Part shown: positions 1-11,727 of the stretch, one piece after another
Layout: the number at the start of each line of letters is the position of its first letter
How positions within the stretch are numbered: the first letter of the stretch is position 1
From: Lyophyllum atratum
Taxonomy: Eukaryota; Basidiomycota; Agaricomycetes; Agaricales; Lyophyllaceae
NCBI GenBank assembly: GCA_014905825.1
Contig: JACGCN010000048.1
Location: 248,001-312,000 of the forward strand
DNA: 64,000 bases
Direction of reading: 5' to 3'
Notes under the pieces: generated by a model
The model's database searches: none
What the model saw: the letters and a program-made list of their open reading frames with translations, nothing else
What the model was told of the DNA's origin: nothing
Position numbers and translations under genes: made by a program

Positions 1-1209
1 GACGTGGCTCACCAGAAATGGAACAGGTATCTTTGAACTCATTGCGAGCCTCATGATCTTTGTCATGGGTGTTACCATGCTTAAAATGGATCGCGGTAAG
101 CTCAGCTCCCTGCGTCTGCCATGATTCACGGCTCATGCTAGTACCGTTTTAGCTAAAGCCAAGTGGCGCGTCAAACTAAGCCAGGCCTTCGAAGGCAAAC
201 GTATGTGTACCTAAGTCGAGCATATTCTGCACCAGTTGAGAGATATTATGCCGTTCTAGATGTCGACGGTGAAACGAAGACCGGCAAATGGGTTCTCTTC
301 ATTTTGCCCTTCATCACCGTTCTGCGAGAAGGTTCGTTACGATCCTCCGACACTGGTCCCTTGCACGCACTTACGTGATCCTCGCAGGCATGGAAGCTGT
401 CGTCTTCGTAGGAGGCGTCGCGCTCGGCCAATCCGCCACCGCCATCCCCATCGCCGCTATCGTCGGTCTCGTCTGTGGCCTCATCTGCGGTTTCGCCATC
501 TATCAATTTGCCAGCCGTGCCAGTACGTTCATCCCGTATCTCTTCCGCCTCGTAAACTAACGCCTGCTGTTCGGCAGCGTTGACCATCTTCCTGGTGGTT
601 ATGACGAACCTACTCCTGCTCATCGGTGCGGGGCTATTCAGCCGATCCGTCGGCGCATTTGAGCAGCACGCGTTTAACCGCCTTCTGGGTGCTGATGTCG
701 ACGACGCTGGAGGAACTGGTCCCGGCTCGTACCGTGTTCAAGGCAGCGTGTGGCATCTCGACTGCTGCAGCCCAGAAAACAAGTTCGACAACGAAGGGTG
801 GACGATCTTCAACGCCATCTTTGGGTGGACCAACAATGCGACGCGTAAGTCTTTTTTGCTTCCCTCTGGACTGGCAGGTAACTGATCTTTCGTTATCAGT
901 CGGTACAGTGCTGTCGTACGTGTTTTACTGGCTCGCCGTCATCGTCACCCTCATCTACATGAAGTACAACGAGGTCAGGCTCTATTCACTCTTACATGCT
1001 TTCATCGTGGCTGACCTTCCTCTTTCCTTCTCGCGCAGGGCCGCACAAAACTACTCGGTCGCGAATCTGCGACGGGCATGCGTCGCAAGAATGCGCGCCG
1101 CATTCGGGAGGAGGAGGCCCGCGAGAAGAGGGACTCCGCATCCGACGAGACCAATGAGAGGTCACGACACACAGAGGGTGCAGGCGAGATCGACACACTC
1201 CCTCGATGA
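1..1209 (+). CDS. FTR1: High-affinity iron permease Ftr1 (5' end outside window)
   Basis: Exons: <1-95, 153-200, 260-331, 388-522, 578-844, 900-973, 1039-1209; all junctions GT-AG and frame-consistent. Ftr1 is the plasma-membrane permease that takes up Fe(III) delivered by a Fet3-type multicopper ferroxidase. Visible: a hydrophobic helix ending in MLKMDR; the second iron-binding REGLE motif, here REGME, split by the intron at 332-387; glycine-rich membrane helices (VFVGGVALGQS and following); the conserved SPENKFDNEGW loop before the last helix; and a charged cytosolic tail rich in Arg and Glu ending IDTLPR. The Leu-to-Met change in REGLE is conservative. Start codon, first helices and first REGLE motif lie before position 1. 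A Fet3-type partner is often adjacent in basidiomycetes; none is in the window, so it would have to be upstream. Family assignment is firm. Confidence 0.93.
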
Positions 1210-1662
1210 CAACTTTTCCAAGACTTTTTTCTCGTCACGCCCTCAAGCTTCGAACCTGAAGGAATTTTTAACATGTACAAGTATCTTTCTGCTATCCATT
1301 TGTCGACCTCGCTCTCCTTGCAACAATGATATGGGTGTGATTTGGAAGGCCTGATCGCGTCATAGCTTCATGCCTAATAGGTGGACAGGCTGTGTAGGCC
1401 GTACAATGAGGCCAGCACAAACGCCAGTCAGTCCTATCGACGAAGGAAGTCATCAATATATTAGCAGATGAGATACAAAAGAAAACCATGGCCCTCTGGC
1501 ACGTCAAGAACGCTACACTGGCAATATGAGGCATAATCCCCCTTCTTGAGACCAAAACGTACAAAAAAATACGCCACCAAGCCTTCAATTTCGCTGCAAG
1601 AAATCCTCAGACGTTCAACGTTCTATTTCTACTTTTCCTCGATATGTACAAGGCCCCCAATG
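1210..1662. other. Gap between convergent FTR1 and C2H2-RING genes
   Basis: About 450 bases holding the two 3' untranslated regions. I see no convincing coding exon or RNA gene here. Confidence 0.6.
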
Positions 1663-4600
1663 TCAGCCCGAGAGATGCAGCGTCAAGAGGCAATTCAACA
1701 TTATTGCCCTGGAGCATGCGGGGCAGTGGGAGTCTTGCAGAATATGCTCGGATATGCATCTACAGGGAATCCGAACCCATTAGCATCGAAATAAATGTAG
1801 ACGAAGCCAGAGTATATACTTATAACAGAAGAGGTGGCCACACAGCGTAGCCGTCGGTTCCACGCAGGGGTCTGCTTGGCACATCCTGCAATAGACGCGC
1901 AGTGACGGCGCGCTGGGTTGATCCTTGATTTCGCCGACGGTGCTGCTTGTCCCAGTCACGTCGTGCATATGCTCTTCGCCATCTTCTTCGTGTGCCGTTG
2001 CCGACTCTGCATCGTGCTCCTCTTTATCGGGCACTACATTACAATACATTAACCCGTTAATCTAAGTATTATAAAAGATGTGGCGCTCACCGTCGCGTTC
2101 GATATCGAGCATACCACTACCTGATGTAAGAAGCGGTGTCATCTCCGCAGCCAGAGCCGGAGAGGCAAGCTCCGACACAGAAGGACTGTCAGGCAGCGGC
2201 AAGGATAAAATATCCACGGTAAGCCTCTCATCCGCAGTGCCTCCAGGCGATACAGCATGGCTCGCCGAGGTCAAGGACGCCACGCACGGGCTTTGTGGAA
2301 GGTGTGTGTCGACGGCAAAATGGAAGGCGGAAAGTTGTGCAGATCCCGAGGAACTAATGGTAGTGGCGCGAGCCTCGAAATTCGGAAAGGCGATGTCGAT
2401 CGGAGTGGAGGCAAGCGGGGAGATCGCTGGCAAAGCGGCGAGTCCGATGGGAGAAGTGACCTCGGGGGACTGCGGCTGGGAGTTAATCGGGCTGAGTGAG
2501 ATCGTAGATTTCAGCGAGGAGAAGAGATGCTGCGAAGTGGCCTCCACGGACCTGAAGGGCGTAAATTTGATCGAAGGAAGATATGACGATGATTTGCTGT
2601 GAGACGGCGAGGAGGGGAGGGGAATACGCTTGGGAAATGTATCAGCGGTGGAAGAGGGTGTCAGGTAGCGTAAGAACGTACTAGATAGGTCTGGTCTCGA
2701 GGCGAAGAAAACGAGAATGGACTTCTAGGGAAGTTGCTACTGCTTGGAGAAACTGGGCCCATGTTATAGCCTGCCAAACTCGCCGTTTGAGCGGAGACTG
2801 GTGTAGCCACCGCCTGGGTAGAAGAAACGTCTTCCGAGCGACTCGACTGAGTGCGCGCCACGGAATACGCCTTCTCACCGAACAATTCTACCCAGTCAAC
2901 AATCTCCTGGCTAGGCCCAGGCGTCGCTAACGATCTTAAGGGTGCTTTGCCGGCGTTTATTGAACCGCCAGAGGATCCTGAGGAGGTAGAAGTAAGCCCC
3001 AGGAACCGTGGCGGGACTGGGGTAGTTGTGGCGGCAGGCCAGCGGTTAAAGCTCCCACCGCTATCTCCACGGTATAAACCATATTTGATAGCGGTGGAAC
3101 CTTGCCTCGCGGCCTGGGTGTCTGAGATTTGGATGTTCCTCGCCGCGTTTAGTGGGGTCCGAGAACTTCGCCATTCGAGCTGCGGGGACCCAAGTTCCTG
3201 CGGCAGAGTCTGAAAGGCGAGATGAATGAACTGCCACTAGAGTCATTAACAATGAAAGGATACTTACACTGCCATTTCCGTCCACGGGACTGTGGAATGG
3301 ATCCAAAAAGGAGTTATCAGCGCGAGAGATGGATCGCGTCCCGGGAGAGGAGTAAAGTAAATCCTAAAGTAAAGCTGAGTACCAATATCGATCCAACGCC
3401 ACAGATGTAGACACGCACATGGGTATTGTTGTTCAAGTTATTATTGTTGTTGAAGCCTTGTACCGACCTCGTCGGCGACAAGGCCGCCTGCATGAAAGCA
3501 CCGCTACCGTTAGTAGGAGTGCAGGGTATGCGGGGCGGAGTCGTCTGAATAGGGATGTTCTGACAACGAAAAGGGTAAGCTTGGGGTAAGCTACGAAAGA
3601 AGTCCAGTAAGAGCGGCCTACCGCTCGAGCACCCCAGGCCGCTTCGAACTTCGTGTCCCTTCCTGGGGGCGGAAGAGGGACTGCTGGGCTAGTAGGTGTC
3701 CAGATGCTTGTCGTTGGTGAGAGTGGGTTCATCTGTAGTGTTGGGACAGGCGATGAAACCGTTTGACTGTAGGATGTGCCACTCTGAGGCAGCGTCTACA
3801 TGATAACGTATATTGAGGTGCTGTGGAAGAAAAGAATAGAAAGGTTACTTGCAATCAATTTCATCGGAGTCGGGCTAGGAGGGAGCAACCCGTAAGTGGT
3901 TCCTGGTGAAACGGTTTCGTCTTGCGGTTGGGCTGGGTGCGCCTTGAGGTGCTGGTCACAAAGATCTCAGTAATCACTCTATCGTAAGAGGAAATAAAGG
4001 CCAACCTCTTGATACGCGTCATTGTCTTTAAAGCCCGTTCGACATAACAGGCAATCGGGATGGCTAGGGGAGACATCATAATGACGTTGCAACGTTTCTT
4101 CGTTTGGGAAGTCTCGTTCACACAAGCTACACTCAGGCTTGGGGTGCGCCGAGGCTTGATGCTATCCAGTCATCAGAAACTAACAAGAAGCGGGTCAAGC
4201 AAAAACCATACCTCACTGTACGCCGCAGAGTCCTTGAAGCCAAGGTTGCAAAGGGTGCAAGTAGGGTGCTTAGCGTCGTCGAGATAGTGAGCCTCGAGTG
4301 CATCCTCGTACATCATCAGGCCTCCACACGGGTGGCACAACACCCGGATATGCGCCGATTGGTGGTGCTGAGGTGGCGATGAGACCAACGTCCACAACAT
4401 TGATGCAAAAGGGCTTCACCTCGTCGCGTGTGGCCCTATCCACAAATCCCAGACCGCATTTGGCGCAGTTTGGGTGGTTCGGGGAGCCTCGGTAATGGTC
4501 GTCCAGCGCAGCTGCGGACGTGAAAGACCTATTGCAGTTATTACAGTCGAAGGTTGGAGGATGTTTGTCCGCCATATGCTGTAAGACACATGACAAAGGT

Positions 4601-4796
4601 CAGCTCTCGAAAGAAGGGAGTGTAACAGAACTAGAATGTGGCGCACCGCTTCACGAGCTTGCTCGCTTAGAAATCTTCGGCTTTCACAGCGCGGATGATC
4701 GCAGAAGGGATGGTTCAAGCCTGAGCTCTGAAGGTGTTGCTTCGCAGCTTCTTTGTTTCGAAACTGTCGATTACAGGGCTCGCAGGTTGGGGGCAT
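1663..4796 (-). CDS. Protein with eight N-terminal C2H2 fingers and a C-terminal RING finger
   Basis: Exons in coding order: 4796-4647, 4578-4420, 4367-4212, 4161-4006, 3951-3853, 3795-3622, 3559-3464, 3363-3268, 3209-2682, 2628-2091, 2033-1820, 1759-1663; about 820 aa, every junction in frame. Exons 1-4 each encode about 52 residues with two C-x2-C...H...H units (for example CEPC, CNNC/CAKC, CHPC/CTLC, CSLC/CLLC). The second finger of each module takes its histidines from the next exon, across phase-0 introns. A Ser/Pro-rich, probably disordered middle (residues about 200-715) follows. The end is a C3HC4 RING: C766, C769, C782, H784, C787, C790, C801, C804. Known RING proteins of this type are E3 ubiquitin ligases; the fingers could bind RNA, DNA or protein. 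The intron 3796-3852 uses a GC donor. I do not recognise the protein; the RING and fingers are clear, the role is inferred. Confidence 0.82.
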
Positions 4797-5674
4797 GATG
4801 ATGGCTAGAGATCAAGAACGTCGGAGACAAGTTCTGGGAAAGGTTGAATCGGAAATGGCAATGTTAGAGTTGTATAAGAATGAGTCAGGATCTGCGGACA
4901 CAAGGACATGAGGCATGGGGCTGTCAAGTCCACGGATGCAAGGTCGGCGCGTGGTTTTCGGCGGCTATTATGGTTCTTTTTACAAAATAACCAGGGCTCT
5001 ATAGCGTCCATACACCCTCCCTCGGTGGCGAAGAATGGTAACGTGAAGATTACTTTACGACAACACCAAGATGTTCAAGCCGGGTAAGTATGGGGATAGT
5101 ATGTCTTGTTTTGGGCGGACAAACTTGGCGCCCACAATACACGAGGCAACGGGCAGATCCAGACATCAAAACGCAATCTATATAGGTTCGATAGGAGGGT
5201 CCCGAGTCGCGGTAGAATGCAAGATGAGATCGATGGTGTCGAGGAGAAGAAAAGCTTTTGCCAGACGAACAACCTTCCCAACACAGTGTAGAACAAGTAC
5301 TTATCGATGAATCGCGACCAGATTGTCCAAAACAAAATTCGAGGGTGAGAAAAGGGCGCCATCGATCAGTGGCGGGGCTATTGTCAGTGAACCTGCGACT
5401 CGTCTTCCAATGCGATTTGCCGCGAGACGGAACGTTATGTTGTTGGAACAAATCGCGTCCGAGTCCAGTTGTGACCGCTTTGTCGGCTATCACAATCGGC
5501 CCACCATTCCCATTTAGACTCCGGACAAGAAAATCAACGGTGTTTGCTGCACAAGACTCAAGTGATTATAACGAAAATTCAGTACAAGTCCGATACTACG
5601 GTTCTAATTGTATAAAGCTCGGATGACAACCTAAGAAAAGACTGCAAAAATAAGACTCCGGAGTTCAGGGACCA
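4797..5674. other. Intergenic, no gene recognised
   Basis: Lies between the start of the C2H2-RING gene and the 3' end of the DUF4336 gene. It should hold the promoter of the former. The open frames here have no family resemblance and no coherent splice structure. Confidence 0.55.
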
Positions 5675-7011
5675 TCATTCGTTGAGATAGAACTTGAAGG
5701 CCGCCTCCCAAGCCTTTTTACCATCTTTTTCAATGACGTCCTAAGTGACAACATCTCAGCAAGGGCGCCACCGGAAAGGAAGCATTAAGAAGGGCTCACC
5801 CCATGGCAAGGTATGATCTTTTCGAAATCCCACCCTGCGACCGTCTTTGCGTCGCGTCGCATGGCCCTGAGATTCACGGAATGTAATTAGGAACATGCTG
5901 GCATTACAGCACAAGCGCCACAAAAACGAAGGAAGAACAGAACATGCTACGCACTCCTTATCGGTTGCCAGATTCCACAAAAATCTTCGGTGTAACCAGG
6001 AATATGGCGTGAAGTGGCCAAAGAGCGGGATCTTTGGTGAAGCCGAAGTTTTCGAATACTGATATGATGCAACAAGGCTATCAATGTGAATGGATAGCGG
6101 GGATGGAAGGTCGAATTACCTGCTCATTTGCAGGTAGGTTTAACAAAAGGTCCGCTTCGATCAACACTTTGCTATCGGGATGGAAAAAGGCGACGTCCTT
6201 ATTCTTGAAGCCAGAGAAGAAGCTAGGAACGGAGAAGGTCAATTTGAAGTGAACATGTGGGACTTGTATAGATTACCAATGCCTGACCTGATCATCGAAG
6301 GAAAATATCAGTTCAGTTCTTCGGTAGGAACACGGACAAGGTCATACCTCATCTTCGAAACCATACTTGGTGTCCGGAGGGTCCCTACCCCATGCTGTAT
6401 TTAGGAAATAAGGCCTTTAACGAGCAGCGTCATAAAGAACGTCGATCTGACCTCCGTCGAAAACAAGATCCTTGTCTCCATGCCGTTCGATGGCTTCCTT
6501 GGGTGCGATCAACTTCGCATCTGGGTACGCTCTCTTGTAATCGCCTTGTAATAGTGTAATTGAATAGCGAAGACACAAGATATCAATATGTGATGCATAC
6601 CGAGATAAAGATGGTGAACTGCATCTGCACCCACGATGTACCTGCCCGAATTGTCAGGTCATGACGTAGTGAACCTCGTATTCGAAGATGCCTACTTGAC
6701 AGCACCCAATTCGTCCAATTTAGCCTTGGTTTCTGGTTCCAACGGGGTAGACGCTAACAGCCAAACGCCGCCGCCGTTCCTGAGCTTGATCGCCGTCGAA
6801 CGTCCACCCATCGGTATCAATCCAAAACGAGCGAACGGGCTGAGGCACAAGTCATTATGAAATGATTAGAGCGACAACCGACAACTTCCTGGAACGTACC
6901 GAGAGAACGTCCAGACACCGCTGGCAACCTGAATGACGACATGACTTAGGACCCAGAACGCCAGGATCCGGGGCGCTGGCGACGTACCTCACGAATCACG
7001 GTCTCTGACAT
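5675..7011 (-). CDS. DUF4336 (metallo-beta-lactamase-fold-like) protein
   Basis: Eleven exons: 7011-6988, 6928-6900, 6839-6696, 6641-6601, 6544-6452, 6394-6348, 6287-6277, 6222-6120, 6058-5955, 5866-5800, 5740-5675; 242 aa, all phases consistent. The start is fixed by the typical family N-terminus MSETVIREVASGVWTFSRPF. Other landmarks are PMGGRSTAIKL, YIVGADAVHHLYLGDYK, a GFKNKDVAFFHPDSK block with LIEADLLLNLP, and the C-terminal block AGWDFEKIIPCHGDVIE, which resembles the final metal-ligand region of metallo-beta-lactamase folds. Reaction and substrate are unknown for fungal members. Exon 7 is only 11 nt and is needed to keep the frame between DE and FFSGFKNK. An exact ATCACGTGAT palindrome lies about 170 bp upstream. 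I know the domain name only from family pattern; no enzymatic role is claimed. Confidence 0.85.
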
Positions 7012-7179
7012 CGAATGTGAAGGCGTATGAGAAGAGTAGCTGAGGGGGAGGGAGAAAGAAACAGATGCGTAAAATCTCCATGGCTCGCCTTTAAGTGAGC
7101 GAAATGTTTGAGAATCATTCAATCAAGGTTGGCGTCATCGGGCACGCGTCAGTCCGGACCGCAACTAAGAAAGCCGACG

Positions 7180-7189
7180 ATCACGTGAT
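7180..7189. promoter_or_regulatory. Palindromic E-box ATCACGTGAT
   Basis: A perfect 10-bp palindrome containing CACGTG with the ATC/GAT flanks that bHLH-zip factors of the SREBP class accept. It sits about 170 bp upstream of the DUF4336 start, so it could act there. Function is inferred from sequence only. Confidence 0.45.
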
Positions 7190-7409
7190 GGGGAGCGGTC
7201 GCGTCGGTGACCGACTGCGTGGACACCCTGGAGACACCCCTGACGCGTTCGAACGAGCGGTGCCACCTCGGTCAACCGGGTATCGGTCGAACAAGAAAGC
7301 GGTACATCTCGCAAATGAGTGTAATGTTAAGTGTACATCGAATTACAATCTTACAACACAGCAAATTACACCGGAAGAGAAATATAAACACGGGACAAGT
7401 TGGGACCAG

Positions 7410-10400
7410 TCAGTCATCATTCGAAGACTTTTTCAGCGTGTCCTGCCAGTCCAAAGCAAGTTTTGTCAGCGTCTTGCTTCGGGCTGCATCACACAGGGTT
7501 AGTAAAGGGCGATGACCGGATAAGAAAGAGAGTCACGCACCGAATATTGACAATACATCCTTGAGGAGATCACGTTTCGACAGCCCGATGACCAACGGCG
7601 ACCAGGTTTCCTCACGTCCCGGACGGCTGCAAGAACAAAACGATCAGCTCTGCAGAATCACGAACAGAAAACGAAGCACCCACAAGTAAACTGGCCCAAA
7701 CAGCTCCTTTATCAGCTCCTCTGCCTTCGCCCTGAACCCTTCATCCGCTATCTTCTTCCCATAGATCAAGAGTGCCTGCTTATACTCTTGCGGGCTATCC
7801 AGCAGTTTCGTCGCATTCAACCTCGTCTCCAGGTGACCTAGCGTCAAGGCGGTGTTCCACCACGTCGGCCGCAGTTTGTCAGGCAGACTCTCATCTGGTG
7901 TACCATTGATGCTGCCCTCCACCGAAGACAGGATGCCGCGATTCGCTGCCTGGCTGTTCGAGTTCCGCTGCCGGCCCTGCCAGACATCTGAACCCTCCGC
8001 CCACCACCGTTCGCTTAGCTTGACCCAAGTCAAAAGCGTAGGGTCGTATGAGTAAACAATCCCATTGGAGCCGTTGATTACGGGCGCGCCGTTGGGGCGG
8101 ACGGAGGCGGAGGTGATGGTGTGGTTGAGAGAGGAGAGTAGGGGGGAGATTGATATTGGTGGGAAGTATGACGATTGCTTTTTGATATTCCTAAAGCGAA
8201 AAAGGTCGGTTTGTCATCGCGCAAGGAGATCAGAAGCTTCTTACCATGAATAAAGTTGACCTGTTGAAGTAATAATTAGCAGTGCATGCTTGGTGGCCTC
8301 CATGTACGAGCATGGCGCTCCAAGTGTCAAAGTGGGCATCAGCCTAAGAGAGAAACCATGAGTCAAAACACCATGAGCGATCTTGGGACATACCGTCGTC
8401 CTGTATGTGAATATACAACCACAGACCCATCCAACAAAGCGACAGCACAGAAACACGACGTTGCTTTGATAGCCAGAGCAGGGACCGGCAAATAATCGAG
8501 CCATTGAGTCTGCTTCCCGGCCATGAATATAATCTCCGTTGGCCCTGCGATATTTTTCAATGAAACTGCTGCCATCTCTATAAGCAGGTCACACATACCA
8601 TCGTCCTCAGCATTCCTCGCTTCCAATACCTCATCACTTCCTTCAATATCTGCAGTCAATGAAGTCAACACTGCCGGCACAGGCAGGCTCGGACCAGCTT
8701 GTCCTCCCCACACAACCACCCCACGCTCGACCACCGCAATCTCTTTCACAGTCACATGGTCCCGCACCCGATCCCCGCCCAGCGTCCGCGCTTTCGACGG
8801 CTTCCCTTCGTCCGTCAGGTCAACGACCGCACTCGCTTTTCGCTTTCGGGGAACGTGCATCGGTGATGCGAAGGTCTCGAGCGAGTCGATGGGTACGTCC
8901 AGGTCCATGCTGACATGAGACCAGCTGTCGGATGCGTCGAAGGGCTGCTCAGATGGTAATGGGAAGGATGTCGGCGATTTTTGTCGGGCGGATGACATCT
9001 GCACGTCTCTCACCTGCACCAGTTGCGCACGTTTAGACATAGGAGCAGTGCTCCCTGAAGGGCCTGCGATGCCGTTGACAGACGCAGAGGTGCCGGCAGA
9101 AGGTACGCCAACTTGAGTGGTGAGGTTCGCTCGTTTCTTATTGCTGCGCTTCGCGACGAGCATGTTGATGCGTTCGCCCCCGCCGTTGGTTTGGCTAAAA
9201 CCTGTCAACTGAGACTGCGGTTGCTTCTGTTGCGACGACGGGGAGATTGGAGGGGTAACCTCTGACGTTTCTTTTGTTGCAATGTGGGAATAACCATCTG
9301 GTATTGGAGGGGCGGAGAAGCCGAATTTCGTAAGATATTGTTCCTGCACGGAATGAGGTGCGATGCCTTCCAGTTCCTCGGGATCGAAATTGAACACCGC
9401 GATTGTGCCATCAGAGGACGCCGCGTACAGTGTCAGGCCGTCCCATGACCTATGAAGGATGTTGAGATGGAGAGAAGAGACTTCCGTGGATGGCGTACCA
9501 GCTGAGATCCATGATTTGCCGCTCAAAGACCTCTTTGGCGACAATGAGCGGCCGCGCTGACTTTGTTTGCCAGACAGAGACCGAGCGGTCATCTGCGCCA
9601 AGCGCGACCACTGAGCAGATATTCGAAGTTGCAACGGGGGCATTCATGTTCCGTAAAAATATGTGGGGATTGTACGCCTTGGAACTACAATCAGAGCTAC
9701 CGCTAGATGGACGAGACCAGCACTCACTGCAACTTCGATCGTGTTTTCGTGGCCGACCAAGCTGATATCCGACGTCCATGTATTGCGGGTGATGACTGCG
9801 GCAATAAACACGAAGCCCTTGTTATTCGTAGCATTGGATGCTGTGATATGAGCACCATCTGGTGACCAACTGGAAAAGGCGTCAGCATACTCCGCAAGAA
9901 CAGAGTTAACGGGGCCGACATGCCTTAATCTCCTGAAGAAAGTGCTTCCTGGAGAGTCCTCAAACGGCTTTGTTACCTCCGCCTCGAGTTTCCAGTCGGT
10001 CGTCCTCCATATCTTCACAGATCTATCGTCGGACTGAGTAGCCAGGAACTCTCCTACGGGATCCCAGCACACACCCTTCACGAAACCCTGATGTTGGTCA
10101 AGCTTATGAAGCCGCTCTGATCACAGTAAATATAGACCGTGTATACTGTTGAGCCACTCACCCAATGTAAAGCCGCACCATATTATCACCTTTGAGTCGA
10201 GCCCTACCGACGCGAGGTATCGATCTTCGGGTGACCATGCCACGTCGGTTACATCTGTACGGCATGAGAGAACGGAGTAAGAGATTCAGTCGTCGACACT
10301 CACCGCTTTCATGTCCAGGGAGTCGTTTCAGCGGCTTCCATCCTTCAACATTTACCTCGTCTGAGCCCCACACCTTTCCGCGCGCGTTTCTTGGTGGAAA

Positions 10401-10771
10401 AAAAGACCTAAGGATGCGGCGACATCTCGATGCGGATTTAAGACTCACGGATCGAGGTCCCAAATCATCACAATCTCGTCGTCGCTTCCACTAGCAAGCC
10501 ACCGCCCGGAATGCGCCCAGCGCACGACCAAGACTGGCCCTGTGTGCATGGTCAAAGTGCATAGTGATTTAGGAGGCTTGTTGGATTGCTCCGACGCAGG
10601 GTTCAAGATCGGTTTCGTGCTCCAGATGCGGATTTTGGCATCGAGTCCGCCAGTGGCAATGCGCGAGCCATCTGGATGAACATGTACAGAGAATATGGAC
10701 AGTCTTTTCGCGTTCACATCGTTCTTGGCTGAGTCCTTATGCATCACCCAAGCTGGCTTGGTGAAATGCAT
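7410..10771 (-). CDS. HIR1: Histone chaperone Hir1/HIRA
   Basis: Exons: 10771-10449, 10389-10304, 10254-10162, 10116-9924, 9869-9728, 9677-9499, 9449-8394, 8343-8245, 8190-7684, 7626-7541, 7483-7410; 945 aa. This is the WD40 scaffold of the HIR complex, which deposits histone H3-H4 independently of replication and represses histone genes. The N-terminus MHFTKPAWVMH and WD repeats (GGLDAKIRIWS, SGSDDEIVMIWDLDP, LATQSDDRSVKIW, SSDGTIAVFNF) fill residues 1 to about 360. A disordered Ser/Thr-rich linker follows. The C-terminal Hira domain begins near residue 640 and contains LMPTLTLGAPCSYMEA and YFPPISISPLLSS, ending in a SKTLTKLALDW block. Intron 9870-9923 has a GC donor, is 54 nt long and contains no in-frame stop. 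Removing it restores the conserved RRLSWSPDGAHI. Identification is firm. Confidence 0.95.
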
Positions 10772-11727
10772 CGGAATTTGGTTTGAGAGACCAGGAGTTC
10801 AGTGTATCGGGTCTAAGATACCTGAATTTTCGTGATATCCCTCGTCTCCGAGCGAATAAACGGGTAAGTTGGCGAATCCGGGAAGATGAGAGGTGCTGCT
10901 TGTCGCCGTCACTCAGACTGGCGCCGAATTCGGAATAATAATGTTCACGTGATGAGCAGACTTTGTTGTATGGCGAACGCGGAGTCGCGGAGTCGACTGC
11001 ACCGGACTCGTGCACCGACAACTGCCATGGCGAAGTCTTACTTAGTATCCTATCTCCCGGCAGTTCGGGCAAGTTTCGACTCCTCTGAAGGTACAGTCCG
11101 TGGCACTTGCTGGACGTACGTTGTTATAAGTAAGTACTAAATCAATCTTCGTATCCACTTTGCGCCCAACCGTCCGAACGCAGGCACCTTATCGCCATTC
11201 GACTCGGAATTGCGCAACTTCGTGCAAGTACGGCTGCTTTTATCACTTTGGTTATTCTTGTGCCATTTGTGTCCCGAGATAAGTGTGGTTCAAAACCGTA
11301 ATCTCAATCTGGACCCAAAGGCCCCGGCGCTTGCGATTCCGTGTACCAAGAACCTTTGGAAGACCCGTTGCATCAGTTTTTGTCAAGGTTCTCACCCGCG
11401 AAGCCGCCAAGTTTGTAAGTATGCACTGGATGTCAATATCAAAAGATATGGAGCGTGGATTCATCTTGCGCCATATTGTGCTTCTTCGACATCATAATAC
11501 TTGTTATCTGCCGAGGTCGCTTGTGGTCCTATGACAGATATATGGTATAGGTGCTCGAGAAATAATGCCCACATTCAACGATTTGTATCACGCCAGGTAA
11601 CTCAAGATGGTGTGCTTCTGTACGTTCCCTTTGTGCCTAACAATTTCCTCTCGCCTTAAGAGCGATACTGGCGAGTGGAGCCATCAAGCCAACTTTTCAC
11701 CTCGAAGTCGCCCACTAGCTCGAAGCC
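10772..11727. other. Divergent promoter region between HIR1 and MFS permease
   Basis: About 950 bases separating the two divergent starts. No coding exon or RNA gene is evident; it presumably holds both promoters and 5' untranslated regions. Confidence 0.55.

Noticed and set aside
7484..7540. Plus-strand open frames of 100-135 codons over 7095-7515
   Set aside because: They run antisense through the terminal exons of HIR1, whose spliced sequence matches the family. Shadow frames.
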